Positions 27,316 through 36,301 of a DNA stretch of 64,000 nucleotides are shown piece after piece; the first letter of the stretch is position 1; each line of letters begins with the position of its first letter. Under the pieces are notes generated by a model, which saw only the letters and a list, made by a program, of their open reading frames with translations, made no database searches and was not told the origin of the DNA. The position numbers and the translations under genes are program-made. The stretch is from positions 28,859 through 92,858 of the forward strand of contig NZ_LSRP01000072.1 of NCBI RefSeq assembly GCF_001885585.1. The letters are read 5' to 3'. This stretch comes from Pararhizobium antarcticum (GTDB taxonomy: Bacteria > Pseudomonadota > Alphaproteobacteria > Rhizobiales > Rhizobiaceae).

Positions 27316-27894
27316 ATGGTCCAGGCCTATATTCGGGTTGTCGGCAACCTCTCTCGCGCACTCGCGGTTCTGTCGACAACCATGACTATCGCGGCGATGC
27401 TCGTCGTTTGCCAGATGATCCTGATGCGCTACGTCTTCCGCCTGCCAACAATCTGGCAGACTGACTTTGTCGTTTTTTCAGCAACGGCCGCCATGTTTTT
27501 GGGCGCGCCCTATGTGCTGCTCAAGGGCGGACATGTTGGCGTCGATGTTATCGAACTGCTGCTTGCAGACCGGGCCCGCGCCCGCCTGCGCTTGCTTGGC
27601 AGCTTTCTCGGACTTGTGTTCTGCGCGCTTATGTTTGTCGCGACATGGATTCAGTTCCATGAAGCCTGGCTCGGTAACTGGAAACATTCGAGCGTCTGGG
27701 CGCCGCCGCTTTGGATCCCGCTGCTGAGCCTGCCGCTCGGCTTCGGCGTGCTCTGCCTCCAATATGTGGCGCAGATTCTTCTCCTGCTGTCCGGCCCACA
27801 GTTGGAAACCGGAAGCCATGCCCCTTCGACGCCGGAGCTTCCCACCGGACTTCTCAAGGACGACAACCGTATGATGAAGGGATCGACCCGATGA
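27316..27894 (+). CDS. matQ: TRAP small membrane subunit for malonate
   Basis: About 192 residues with four membrane segments and the DctQ signature (MILMRYVFRLPTIWQTDFVVF). The ATG at 27316 has AAGGA eight bases upstream; an in-frame ATG at 27307 lies too close to that site. The stop overlaps the matM start (ATGA). The C-terminal tail is hydrophilic. Confidence 0.86.
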   Translation: MVQAYIRVVGNLSRALAVLSTTMTIAAMLVVCQMILMRYVFRLPTIWQTDFVVFSATAAMFLGAPYVLLKGGHVGVDVIELLLADRARARLRLLGSFLGLVFCALMFVATWIQFHEAWLGNWKHSSVWAPPLWIPLLSLPLGFGVLCLQYVAQILLLLSGPQLETGSHAPSTPELPTGLLKDDNRMMKGSTR

Positions 27895-29207
27895 GCCCGA
27901 CTGTCTCCGGCCTCTTGATCATCGCGGCCCTGTTCATATTGCTTGGCACGGGCATGCCGATTGCCTTCGCGCTCGGCCTCGCCGCTTTTGCCGCTTTGTA
28001 CCTGCAGAGCGGCGTGGATATTTTCTACATCCTCGGCGATACTATGTTTTCAGGCATTGCCAACCTCGCCTATGTCTCCATTCCTATGTTCGTGCTGATG
28101 GGCTCGGCAGTCGCCTCGTCCCCGGCCGGCGCAGACCTCTACACCTCGCTCGACCGGTGGCTGAACCGCGTGCCCGGCGGCCTCGTCCTCTCGAATATCG
28201 GGGCATGCGCCATCTTTTCGGGCATGACCGGCTCGTCGCCTGCGACCTGCGCGGCGATCGGCAAGATGGGCATTCCGGAAATGTTGCGGCGGGGCTATCC
28301 GACGTCCGTCGCCACGGGCTCGATCGCGGCCGGAGGAACGCTTGGCATCTTGATCCCGCCGTCGGTGACACTCATCGTGTACGGCATTGCGACCGAGACC
28401 TCGATCGGCCGGCTGTTCATGGCGGGCGTCATACCTGGCCTCATGCTGACAGTCATGTTCATGACCTGGGCGATTATCGACTGCAAGCGCAAGGGCTACG
28501 AATTCGCCGCCCGTTCGGTTCGTTACACCTTGAAGGAGCGTCTTGCCGGACTGCCGCGCATCCTGCCCTTCCTTGTCATCATCGCCGGTACGCTCTACGT
28601 TCTCTATGGCGGCGTCGCGACGCCATCGGAGGCTGCGGGCGCGGGCGCACTCCTGACGCTGCTCGTCGTTATCATCGCCTACCGCCTGTTCAAGTTCCGG
28701 CCAGTGGCGAACATCTTCGGCTCGGCAATGCGCGAGAGCGTGATGATCATGATGATCATGGCCGCAGCCGAACTTTTTGCCTTTGCCCTGTCGTCGCTCT
28801 TCATCACCCAGACCGTCGCCGCCGTGATCGCGGATATGGATGTCAACCGATGGGTGCTGATGGCAATCATCAATGTCTTCCTGCTCGTCTGCGGCATGTT
28901 CCTGCCACCTGTTGCTGTCATCGTTATGACCGCGCCGATGCTTTTTCCCATCGTCACGCAGGCTGGCTTCGACCCCTATTGGTTTGCGATCGTGCTGACG
29001 ATCAACATGGAAGTCGGCCTGATCACACCGCCAATCGGCCTCAACCTCTTCGTCATCAATGCCATCGCGCCAACGGTTAAGACAAAGGACATCCTTTGGG
29101 GTGCCCTTCCCTATGTGCTCGTGATGTTTCTCGCGATTTTCATTCTCTGCCTGTTTCCGGACATCGCGACATGGCTTCCCAACCAGATGCTGGGGGTAAT
29201 CGAATGA
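27891..29207 (+). CDS. matM: TRAP large membrane subunit for malonate
   Basis: A 438-residue DctM-type protein with about 12 membrane segments. Family patterns include LGTGMPIAFALGLAAF, GSIAAGGTLGILIPPSVTLIVYG and GFDPYWFAIVLTINMEVGLITPPIG. It is translationally coupled to matQ and to matA by four-base overlaps on both sides. It is the sodium-driven channel that would import malonate. Confidence 0.88.
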   Translation: MSPTVSGLLIIAALFILLGTGMPIAFALGLAAFAALYLQSGVDIFYILGDTMFSGIANLAYVSIPMFVLMGSAVASSPAGADLYTSLDRWLNRVPGGLVLSNIGACAIFSGMTGSSPATCAAIGKMGIPEMLRRGYPTSVATGSIAAGGTLGILIPPSVTLIVYGIATETSIGRLFMAGVIPGLMLTVMFMTWAIIDCKRKGYEFAARSVRYTLKERLAGLPRILPFLVIIAGTLYVLYGGVATPSEAAGAGALLTLLVVIIAYRLFKFRPVANIFGSAMRESVMIMMIMAAAELFAFALSSLFITQTVAAVIADMDVNRWVLMAIINVFLLVCGMFLPPVAVIVMTAPMLFPIVTQAGFDPYWFAIVLTINMEVGLITPPIGLNLFVINAIAPTVKTKDILWGALPYVLVMFLAIFILCLFPDIATWLPNQMLGVIE

Positions 29208-30637
29208 ACACGACGTCATTCTTCGGCGAAATGCTTCAAACCATAACCGAGCGCGGCCGCCGGTTTCTTTCTCTCGGCCCGCGTGAGGAAGGCGCAGATC
29301 CGCTTGGCCACATGGAAGGGCTCTGCGAAACCTTGCTTTCCAGCCGTGGCGAGGCCTCCGGCATGGCCCTGGCAAAAGACATTCTCGATCGGTGGCAGCG
29401 CCTCGACGCCGATGGGCAACATGACTTCATGCGGCTGCTGTTGTCGAGCTTCGGCCCGAAGACGCAACGGCTGGATAAGGCAATCGACGCGTACCGGGCA
29501 GACCAGAGCCCCAAGGCACTATTGGAGCTGCACATTTCAACGGAACCGCGCAGGCAAGAACTCATCCGCCGGCTTAATCTGGCGCCCAATGGCATCGCCA
29601 CGCTGGTGCGCATGCGTGAAATCCTGTTGGAGCTCAAGGTCGAGGACCCGGACCTCGAAGCGGTGGATGCGGACTTTGCGCACCTGTTCGGCTCCTGGTT
29701 CAATCGCGGGTTTCTCGTGCTCCGGCCAATAAGCTGGTCAACGCCCGCCGACATCCTGGAAAAAATCATCCGCTACGAGGCCGTGCACCACATTGGAGGA
29801 TGGAACGAATTGCGGCTGCGGCTCGCCCCCGAGGATCGGAGATGCTTTGCCTTTTTCCATCCGCAACTCATCGATGATCCGCTGATCTTCGTGGAGGTCG
29901 CTCTGACACGGGACGTACCGTCTAACATCGGCGACCTTCTGAAAGAAGATCGCCCGACGATCGCCGCTGCCGACGCGACTACGGCTGTGTTCTATTCGAT
30001 CTCCAACTGCCAGGAAGGCCTGCGCGGTATTTCCTTCGGCAATTTCCTGATCAAGCAAGTGGTGGAAGATCTCCGACGCGAGCTTCCCAAGCTCGAGACC
30101 TTCGTCACGCTGTCGCCAGTTCCGGGCTTTGCCGAATGGCTGTCGCGTGAACGGCGCGCAGAAGCATCGGACGTCTTGTCGGCCACCGACCGAACACGGC
30201 TTGCAGGCTTGGATACTCCCGGCTGGGCGGATCGTCCCGAGATCGTCGCAGAGATCCAGCCGGCAATGTCGGCGGCGGCGGCCTGGTATTTCCTCAAGTC
30301 CCGCAATCGCAACGGCAAAGTCCTGGACCCCGTCGCAAGGTTCCATCTCGGCAATGGCGCGCGGCTTGAGCGCATTAATTTTCTGGGAGACCGCTCTGAC
30401 AGGGCGATGCGGCAGGCGCATGGACTGATGGTCAACTATCTCTACAAACTCGATGACATTGAAATCAATCACGAGGCCTTTGCAGGACGGGGCGAAGTCG
30501 TGACGACGCAGCCGGTGCGTCGCTTGGTGCCGGTCCGCCGGGCATCACGCAGCCTCGTGCCTGTCGAGGGAACGCCATTGCAATCCCTGCCGAGAGACAA
30601 GGCGACGATCAACCGAGGCAAGGAGTTCTCCGCATGA
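29204..30637 (+). CDS. matA: Malonyl-CoA decarboxylase
   Basis: A 477-residue protein of the MCD/MatA family. An N-terminal helical domain is followed by an acetyltransferase-like catalytic domain with TLSPVPGFAEWL (conserved Ser) and VARFHLGNGARLERINFLGD (conserved His). It converts malonyl-CoA to acetyl-CoA and CO2. Together with MatB it lets the cell use malonate as carbon source. The start at 29204 overlaps the matM stop and the stop overlaps matB. Confidence 0.93.
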   Translation: MNTTSFFGEMLQTITERGRRFLSLGPREEGADPLGHMEGLCETLLSSRGEASGMALAKDILDRWQRLDADGQHDFMRLLLSSFGPKTQRLDKAIDAYRADQSPKALLELHISTEPRRQELIRRLNLAPNGIATLVRMREILLELKVEDPDLEAVDADFAHLFGSWFNRGFLVLRPISWSTPADILEKIIRYEAVHHIGGWNELRLRLAPEDRRCFAFFHPQLIDDPLIFVEVALTRDVPSNIGDLLKEDRPTIAAADATTAVFYSISNCQEGLRGISFGNFLIKQVVEDLRRELPKLETFVTLSPVPGFAEWLSRERRAEASDVLSATDRTRLAGLDTPGWADRPEIVAEIQPAMSAAAAWYFLKSRNRNGKVLDPVARFHLGNGARLERINFLGDRSDRAMRQAHGLMVNYLYKLDDIEINHEAFAGRGEVVTTQPVRRLVPVRRASRSLVPVEGTPLQSLPRDKATINRGKEFSA

Positions 30638-32148
30638 GCAATCATCTCTTTGACGCGATCCGCGCTGCGGCCAACCTGGACGACCTGTTCATCGAAACGC
30701 CGGACGGGCGGACATGGACCTATGGCGACATGTTTTCCCAGTGCGCCCGCCTTGCTGCAGCCCTCGACAGTCTCGGCGTCCGCCCCGACGATCGGGTCGC
30801 GGTTCAGGTGGAAAAGAGCCCCGAGGCGCTGATGCTTTATCTCGCCTGCATAATGTGCGGTGCCATATATCTGCCTCTCAATACCGCCTACACTCTGGTC
30901 GAGCTCGATTATTTCATCAGTGATGCTGAGCCGCGTCTGGTCGTATGCGCTCCCGGATCGCTTGAAGGCATTGTCCCCCTCGCTGCAAGATACGGTGCGC
31001 ATGTCGAGACGCTAGATGATGCAGGCGGCGGATCTCTTCTGGACCTAGCCAAGGACGAGGACAGTGATTTCGTCACTGCGCAGCGCGGCCCCGATGACAT
31101 GGCCGCAATCCTTTATACCTCCGGAACCACCGGGCGCTCCAAGGGGGCAATGCTGACACATGGAAACCTTTTGTCGAACGCCGCAACGCTGCGCGATTGC
31201 TGGCGATTCACCAGCAAAGACAGATTGATCCACGCGTTACCAATCTTCCACACGCACGGGCTGTTTGTCGCGTCCAACGTTACCTTGCTGTCCGGCGCCT
31301 CCATGTTCTTCCTGGCAAAATTCGATGCTGACGAAGTCCTGAAGCTGATGCGAACGGCAACGGTCCTGATGGGCGTTCCGACCTTCTACGTGCGCCTCGC
31401 TCAGCATCACGGCCTCACACAGGAGGCGGCTGCGAAAATGCGGCTCTTTGTGTCAGGTTCCGCGCCGCTTCTGGCCGAAACACACCGGGCATTCGCGCAG
31501 ATGACCGGTCAGGCCATTCTTGAGCGCTACGGCATGACCGAGACGAATATGAACACTTCCAATCCCTATGACGGGGACCGTATTGCCGGGACGGTCGGCT
31601 TCCCGCTCCCGGGTGTTTCGCTCAGGGTCACCGAGCCAGAGAGCGGACGACCTGTGCCGGACGGCGAGACCGGCATGATCGAGGTCAAGGGTCCGAATGT
31701 CTTCAAGGGATACTGGCGAATGCCGGAGAAGACGCAGGCCGAGTTTCGTGCCGACGGCTTCTTCATTACCGGTGACCTTGGCCGGATCGACGATCGTGGC
31801 TATGTGCACATCGTCGGGCGTGGCAAGGACCTCGTGATTTCGGGCGGCTACAACATTTACCCGAAGGAGGTGGAGAGCGAAATTGACCAGATCGCAGGTG
31901 TTGTTGAAAGTGCCGTCATAGGGGTGCCGCATCCCGATTTCGGTGAAGGTGTCACCGCAGTTGTGGTCAAAACCGCGAACTCCTTGCTGGATGAGCAGAG
32001 CGTGCTCAATGGACTAAAGGACCGACTGGCGCGCTACAAGCAGCCGAAACGGGTCATCTTTGTTGACGATTTGCCCCGAAACACCATGGGTAAGGTGCAG
32101 AAAAACGTGCTCCGTGATCTCTGCGCGGAGCTCTATTCGTCCTCGTGA
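30634..32148 (+). CDS. matB: Malonyl-CoA synthetase (malonate-CoA ligase)
   Basis: A 504-residue AMP-forming acyl-CoA synthetase. Visible are the P-loop YTSGTTGRSKGAMLTHGN, the A5-type motif LERYGMTETNMNTSNPY (MatB-like), the ITGDLG hinge region and the C-terminal catalytic lysine in TMGKVQK. It activates malonate to malonyl-CoA for MatA. The ribosome site CAAGGAG lies upstream of the ATG. It is the last gene of the malonate operon; IS debris begins about 55 bases later. Confidence 0.93.
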   Translation: MSNHLFDAIRAAANLDDLFIETPDGRTWTYGDMFSQCARLAAALDSLGVRPDDRVAVQVEKSPEALMLYLACIMCGAIYLPLNTAYTLVELDYFISDAEPRLVVCAPGSLEGIVPLAARYGAHVETLDDAGGGSLLDLAKDEDSDFVTAQRGPDDMAAILYTSGTTGRSKGAMLTHGNLLSNAATLRDCWRFTSKDRLIHALPIFHTHGLFVASNVTLLSGASMFFLAKFDADEVLKLMRTATVLMGVPTFYVRLAQHHGLTQEAAAKMRLFVSGSAPLLAETHRAFAQMTGQAILERYGMTETNMNTSNPYDGDRIAGTVGFPLPGVSLRVTEPESGRPVPDGETGMIEVKGPNVFKGYWRMPEKTQAEFRADGFFITGDLGRIDDRGYVHIVGRGKDLVISGGYNIYPKEVESEIDQIAGVVESAVIGVPHPDFGEGVTAVVVKTANSLLDEQSVLNGLKDRLARYKQPKRVIFVDDLPRNTMGKVQKNVLRDLCAELYSSS

Positions 32149-32202
32149 AGGTTCGCGCGGAAACCGCTGGATTTTTTGCTGACCGCCAAGCGCAGTCTGG
32201 GT

Positions 32203-33020
32203 GGTGGCGTCGCCTTAACCTGACGTAGGACACAATCATTTCTTTGTCTTGAATTTCAGGCTTGGATCGGCAACGCGATCTCACGCCAGGTGGCGCTGGC
32301 GAGGGCGCGGAGTTGGCGATGATCAGCGGCGTTCAGGTGTTTTCGATGAAGTTGGAAAAGATTGGCAATTTGGCCGTGGGTTGAGACGAAACGTTGGCAA
32401 TGACGTGCCGACTTGAACCGCATCATGCGTCGCTCTCGTCGTCGAACGGTAAGGTGAGAATTCTCTGCGCGGTTGTTGAGCCCTTTGTGCGAACGGTGCT
32501 CGATCCCCGGCATGATCTCTCGCTTTGCGGCGGAATAAGAACGCAGCTTGTCGGTCACCATCACGCGTGGCGCAACACCTTGGCTCTTCAACAACTTGCG
32601 CATCAGCCGAAGAGCGGCTCCCTTGTTTCTGCAGCTTTGCAGCAGAGCATCGAGAACGTCGACGTTGGCATCGACGGCGCGCCACAGCCAGTATTTCTTG
32701 CCCTTGATCGATACGACCATCTCATCGAGATGCCATTTGTCTGCGAAGTTGCCGATCGACCGCCGCTTGAGTTGGTGGGCGAATTTCAGGCCAAACTTAG
32801 TCGCCCATTCTGCGACGGTCTGAAACGAGACGCCAATGCCGCGCTCGGCAAGCAGGTCTTCGATATCGCGCAGGCTCAGCGGGAACACGTAATAGAGCCA
32901 TACCGCATGCGCGATGATCTCGGCTGGAAAGCGGTGGCGTTTGTATCGGGCAGACGCATCTTCATTCATGCCGATAGACTATTGCCTCGATCCGCACCAG
33001 CCGGTTAAGGCGACGCCTCC
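32203..33020 (-). mobile_element. IS6-family element B
   Basis: An 818-base element with inverted repeats: GGTGGCGTCGCCTTAACC at 32203-32220 and, in reverse complement, GGAGGCGTCGCCTTAACC ending at 33020. The ends differ from those of IS6 element A, so the two are different elements. It abuts IS5 element B, whose left end is missing, so it probably inserted there and deleted part of it. No eight-base target duplication is seen. Confidence 0.8.
32256..32969 (-). CDS. IS6-family transposase (element B)
   Basis: A 237-residue DDE transposase with an intact triad in KWHLDEMVVS, VTDKLRSYS and NRAENSHL. It has the usual N-terminal helix-turn-helix (ERGIGVSFQTVAEWATKFG). It is related to the copy at 8829 but clearly diverged. 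There is no frameshift, so it may be active. Confidence 0.9.
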   Translation of the reverse strand: MNEDASARYKRHRFPAEIIAHAVWLYYVFPLSLRDIEDLLAERGIGVSFQTVAEWATKFGLKFAHQLKRRSIGNFADKWHLDEMVVSIKGKKYWLWRAVDANVDVLDALLQSCRNKGAALRLMRKLLKSQGVAPRVMVTDKLRSYSAAKREIMPGIEHRSHKGLNNRAENSHLTVRRRERRMMRFKSARHCQRFVSTHGQIANLFQLHRKHLNAADHRQLRALASATWREIALPIQA

Positions 33021-34089
33021 GGTTGTTCACTTCGAGGCTTGGCAACGAACGGATTGCGGGCGTCCGCAGGCGAGCATTCGGTTCAAAATGGTGACGCCGT
33101 TCGCAGCCTCTGTCTGCTGCGCATGGAATGACCGAGCGCGCAAACACGACCCAATGACGCCTTTGTATCGACCCATCGCGGTTTCAACCACAGCCCGTTT
33201 GCCATAACCGGTACCGTCCTGCCATTTCAACCGGCCATCGATCTGGATGGATACAATGTGACAGTCTCTCTGGCAGGACGCCTGGGCGTTGGCTCGTTCC
33301 GCTGCATTGGAGCGCGGCGGAATAACGACCCTCGCGCCTGCGCTATGACGCAGAACTGCGTCATAGCTTGGCTCGCCATCATAGGCGCCATCGGCAGTGA
33401 ACTGGTCGATCTCATCGTCGATCTGATCCAGCAATAGGTCCAGTTGCGAGGCATCGCCGGTTTCCTGATCTGTCAGACTATGGGCAATGATCTCGCCACT
33501 GTCGGCGTCAACCGCCAAGCGCAGTTTTCTCCAGCCACGCCGGGACTTCGCTCCATGCTTTTCTTCCAGCCATTGGCCGGCGCCATAGGTCTTGAGCCCG
33601 GTACTGTCGACCAGGACGTGAATGGATCCGTTCGCCACAGGCTGCCGGTCGTTGCTTCTGGCTGATGGCTTCCAGGTTCTGGCCCGTCGGCTCAGCGTGG
33701 TGTGATCGGGCACCGCCAGATCCAATGTTGTCATATCAAGCACCGAACTCAAAAGGCCCTTCGTTCTGGCGCAAACGCAGCCCAAAGACCATGCCCAGCA
33801 TCAGCGTAGTTTCGATCGCCAGATCCGAATAGAGAGGCTGGCCACCACGCGTCTTGCGAGGTGGAGCCGCCCAGCCCGCCAGCGCGTCCGCCGTTATCCA
33901 AAGGGTTAAACTGCCACGGCGGCGAAGGCCCGCCTCATACTCCGCCCAGTTCGTCACTTTGAACTTCATTTTACCGATGTGGTGGCGACGGGCGGCGTTG
34001 CGCTTATGCGGCATGCGGGATCAATCAACCTATTTTCGATCCCGGCCGCATAGATGCAAAATGTTGAAATTTGATCCCGGCACCAAAGC
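33021..34089 (-). mobile_element. IS5-family element B, truncated and frameshifted
   Basis: The sequence aligns with element C from about 50 bases inside its left end to its right end (GATCCCGGCACCAAAGC ending at 34089). The left terminus is missing and replaced by IS6 element B. The transposase gene is frameshifted. It cannot transpose on its own. Confidence 0.75.
33027..34014 (-). pseudogene. IS5-family transposase (element B), frameshifted
   Basis: The N-terminal part (frame 33736-34014) and the rest (33027-33785) lie in different frames. Comparison with element C shows GGTTTTTTGAAC there against GGGCCTTTTGAG here, one base more, near 33760. The catalytic regions (VDSTGLKTYGAGQW, ADGAYDGEPSYDAV, ETAMGRYKGVIG) survive in the second frame. 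The one-base insertion makes it a pseudogene; programmed frameshifting is less likely because element C is open without it. Confidence 0.8.
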
Positions 34090-34103
34090 TTCGAACAGCC
34101 AGA

Positions 34104-34134
34104 AATCGTTGAATTCCCATTCATGCACCAAAGC
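34104..34134. repeat. Second IS5-type right end just outside element B
   Basis: It begins AATCGTTGAA and ends CATGCACCAAAGC, like the 3033-3064 repeat beside element A. It ends right where the Fic gene fragment begins, so it marks the junction at which an IS removed the front of that gene. Confidence 0.5.
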
Positions 34135-34516
34135 AGATGGGAACCCCTGCCCGTCTGCCGGAACTTTCCGAACGACGGAGCACAACATCGGCGTCGAATC
34201 CTACCGTATCGGAATCGACCTCGCGAACCTGCTATGCGACGTCCTCTACTGGGTTGAGAATGACACGTTTCCGAAGGATGAGATCGCGGTCAGGTTCCAC
34301 CACCGCCTGGTCGCGATCCACCCGCTTCCAACCGGAAATGGCCGTCACGCTCGCTTGGCAGCAGATATTCTGATTGAACGACTTGGCGGCCAGCGTTTCA
34401 GCTGGGGCGGTGGAACGCTCGCCGATGTCGGCGAACTGCGCGCTCGATACGTCGCGGCCCTTCGCGCAGCAGACAACCATGACATCGCGCCGTTGCGAGA
34501 TTTCGCGCGCACCTGA
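34135..34516 (+). pseudogene. C-terminal fragment of a Fic-domain protein (mobile mystery protein B type)
   Basis: About 126 codons without their own start. The frame contains the Fic motif HPLPTGNGRHAR and the downstream LAADILIERLGG region of 'mobile mystery protein B', a Fic/Doc relative. Fic proteins transfer AMP or similar groups to target proteins. The N-terminal part, including the RTTEHNIGV beginning of the conserved region, is cut by the IS5-type end at 34134. The usual partner gene (mystery protein A) is absent. Confidence 0.75.
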
Positions 34517-34684
34517 GAGGCCGTGCTGTTGATTATCGGCTGAGATTGATCCAGTTTTTCATTTCACCGTGAACCGGATCAACTCGAGAAATTCATTTAA
34601 ATGCAACCGGTCACGTCGATTCAGGTGGGGCGGCACAAAGTGGAAAAATGGGGCAAATCCTGCTGAAACTGAACAGGAAGGGGG

Positions 34685-35084
34685 TCAAACCCATCTGAAC
34701 GGGGCGCCTTGAACACTCTCGATCGTGCGGGCGAAGAAGGCGTTGGCCGCAGCCTCATCCCGGCGCTCAGACAGCATGAAATCAAGGGTCTTGCCGAATT
34801 TGTCGACGGCGCGATCGAAATAGGTCCACTTGCCTTTGACCTGGATATGAGTCTCGTCCATTCGCCAGGTTGCGGATTTCCGGCGGTGAGCCCGGCATGC
34901 AATAAGCAGCGAATATTTCACAACCCAACTGTTCAGTGTCGCATGGTCAACGGGGACGCCGCACTCGGCCATAATTTCTTCCCGATGGCGATAGGAGACT
35001 GCATATCTGTCGTAGAAAAAACACCGCGTATAAAATCACGTCTTTCGGGTAGTGATTGCCGTTGAAATCGACCATGATCCGGAA
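34685..35084 (-). pseudogene. Frameshifted, truncated IS6-type transposase (third type)
   Basis: The start reads MVDFNGNHYPKDVILYAVFF, then a run of six T near 35020 shifts the frame to FYDRYAVSYRHREEIMAE. The middle has RMDETHIQVKGKWTYFDRAVDKFG, the first catalytic region of IS6/IS240-like transposases. Homology stops near 34685, so the later catalytic acids are gone. It is a dead remnant unlike elements A and B. Confidence 0.7.
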
Positions 35085-35177
35085 ATCCAACCTGCGTACG
35101 CATCTTCAACATGGGGCTATAGCTGGACCATGCAGGTTGCAAATCCGGTGGAAAGCTTGCGACAAAGTCCACCGACG

Positions 35178-36278
35178 CTATCTGATTCCAGCAAGCAACT
35201 CGGCTGCGGCGGAAATTGCCTCCTGCTGCCACGGACGCAACTCCTGACCATGATAGTTTTGAAAGATCGGCAAAAAGGGATCGTCGATTTGGCTCTTGAT
35301 GCCCGACATTTGCTCCATCACGGCAAGTCCACAATAGGGAACATAAGCAGCCGAATATCCACCCTCATGCGACATCACCAGACGTCCGCCGCATAATTCT
35401 TCTGCCGCATCCATCAGCATGCGCGTCATCGCCCGGTAGGTCTCGCTGTGAAGCATCATCCGTCCGAGCGGATCGGCACCGGATCCGTCGAAGCCGGATG
35501 GCACGACGATCAGATCCGGCTTATAGGCTGCAAGGGCGGGCAAAACCACTTGTTCGAAGGCGGCGATATAGGCGCCGTGACCGCTTCCCGCCGGCAGCGG
35601 AATATTCAGGTTATAGCCGAAACCGGCCCCCTCGCCGCGTTCCTCGCGGTCGCCGCTGTCATGCGGATAAAGCCGTTCCTGATGCAAGGAAATGGTGAAG
35701 ACCCCCGGGTCGCTCCAGAAGGCAGCCTGTGTTCCGTTGCCGTGATGGACGTCCCAGTCCACCGTCGCGACGCGGTCGAACCGATGCTTTTTGCGGTTCT
35801 TCAGAATGGCGACGGGAATATTGCCGAACAGGCAAAACCCCATGCCCTTGTCGCTTTCGGCATGATGGCCCGGCGGGCGTACCAGCGCATAGCCATTGTC
35901 GATGTCGCCGGATAATACCTTGTCCATCAGTGCAAATGTTCCGCCCGCGGCAAGGCAGGCTATGTCGTAGCTCCCGCGCCCGAAGGGCGTCAGATAGCTG
36001 GCATCGCCACCGCGGTCGTCGCTTTGCGCCTTGATGCGGCGGATGTAGTCGCGCGTATGGAACAGCGCCAGATCGTCCTCGTCGACGGGAATGGAATTGA
36101 CCTTCACCAGCTGATCGGTGAGACCGGAGACTTCCATGAGATTGCGAAACCGGCGCTTTGTCGCGGCATTTTCCGCATGTTCGCCGGGCTCGATGGTCAG
36201 ACCGGCGGGGAAGAACTGGGCTGCGTTGCCCGTGTCGTGCCAGAGATAAAGCTCGTGGAAATTCCAGCCTGTTTTCAC
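35178..36278 (-). CDS. HDAC-fold amidohydrolase (second copy type)
   Basis: About 366 residues of the histone-deacetylase/acetylpolyamine amidohydrolase superfamily. Motifs visible are RPPGHHAESD, TVDWDVHHGNGTQ (zinc D and H), PSGFDGSGADPLGRM (zinc D) and SHEGGYS. It is only distantly similar to the protein at 17408-18445 and longer at the N-terminus. The start is a GTG at 36278 with AAGGAG eight bases upstream. It is the last gene of an operon with ALDH, a GMC oxidoreductase, a Liv-type transporter and an amidase, so an N-acyl amine or amide is a likely substrate (inference). Confidence 0.87.
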   Translation of the reverse strand: MKTGWNFHELYLWHDTGNAAQFFPAGLTIEPGEHAENAATKRRFRNLMEVSGLTDQLVKVNSIPVDEDDLALFHTRDYIRRIKAQSDDRGGDASYLTPFGRGSYDIACLAAGGTFALMDKVLSGDIDNGYALVRPPGHHAESDKGMGFCLFGNIPVAILKNRKKHRFDRVATVDWDVHHGNGTQAAFWSDPGVFTISLHQERLYPHDSGDREERGEGAGFGYNLNIPLPAGSGHGAYIAAFEQVVLPALAAYKPDLIVVPSGFDGSGADPLGRMMLHSETYRAMTRMLMDAAEELCGGRLVMSHEGGYSAAYVPYCGLAVMEQMSGIKSQIDDPFLPIFQNYHGQELRPWQQEAISAAAELLAGIR

Positions 36279-36301
36279 CGTCAATGCTCCTTGCCGATTT
36301 C

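Noticed and set aside
32182..32196. 15-base match to the inside of IS5 element B (33512-33526)
   Set aside because: Too short and isolated to prove an IS fragment; it may be chance.
33027..34014. Programmed frameshift in IS5 element B
   Set aside because: The close relative at 46904-47902 is one open frame at the same place, so a simple one-base insertion is more likely.
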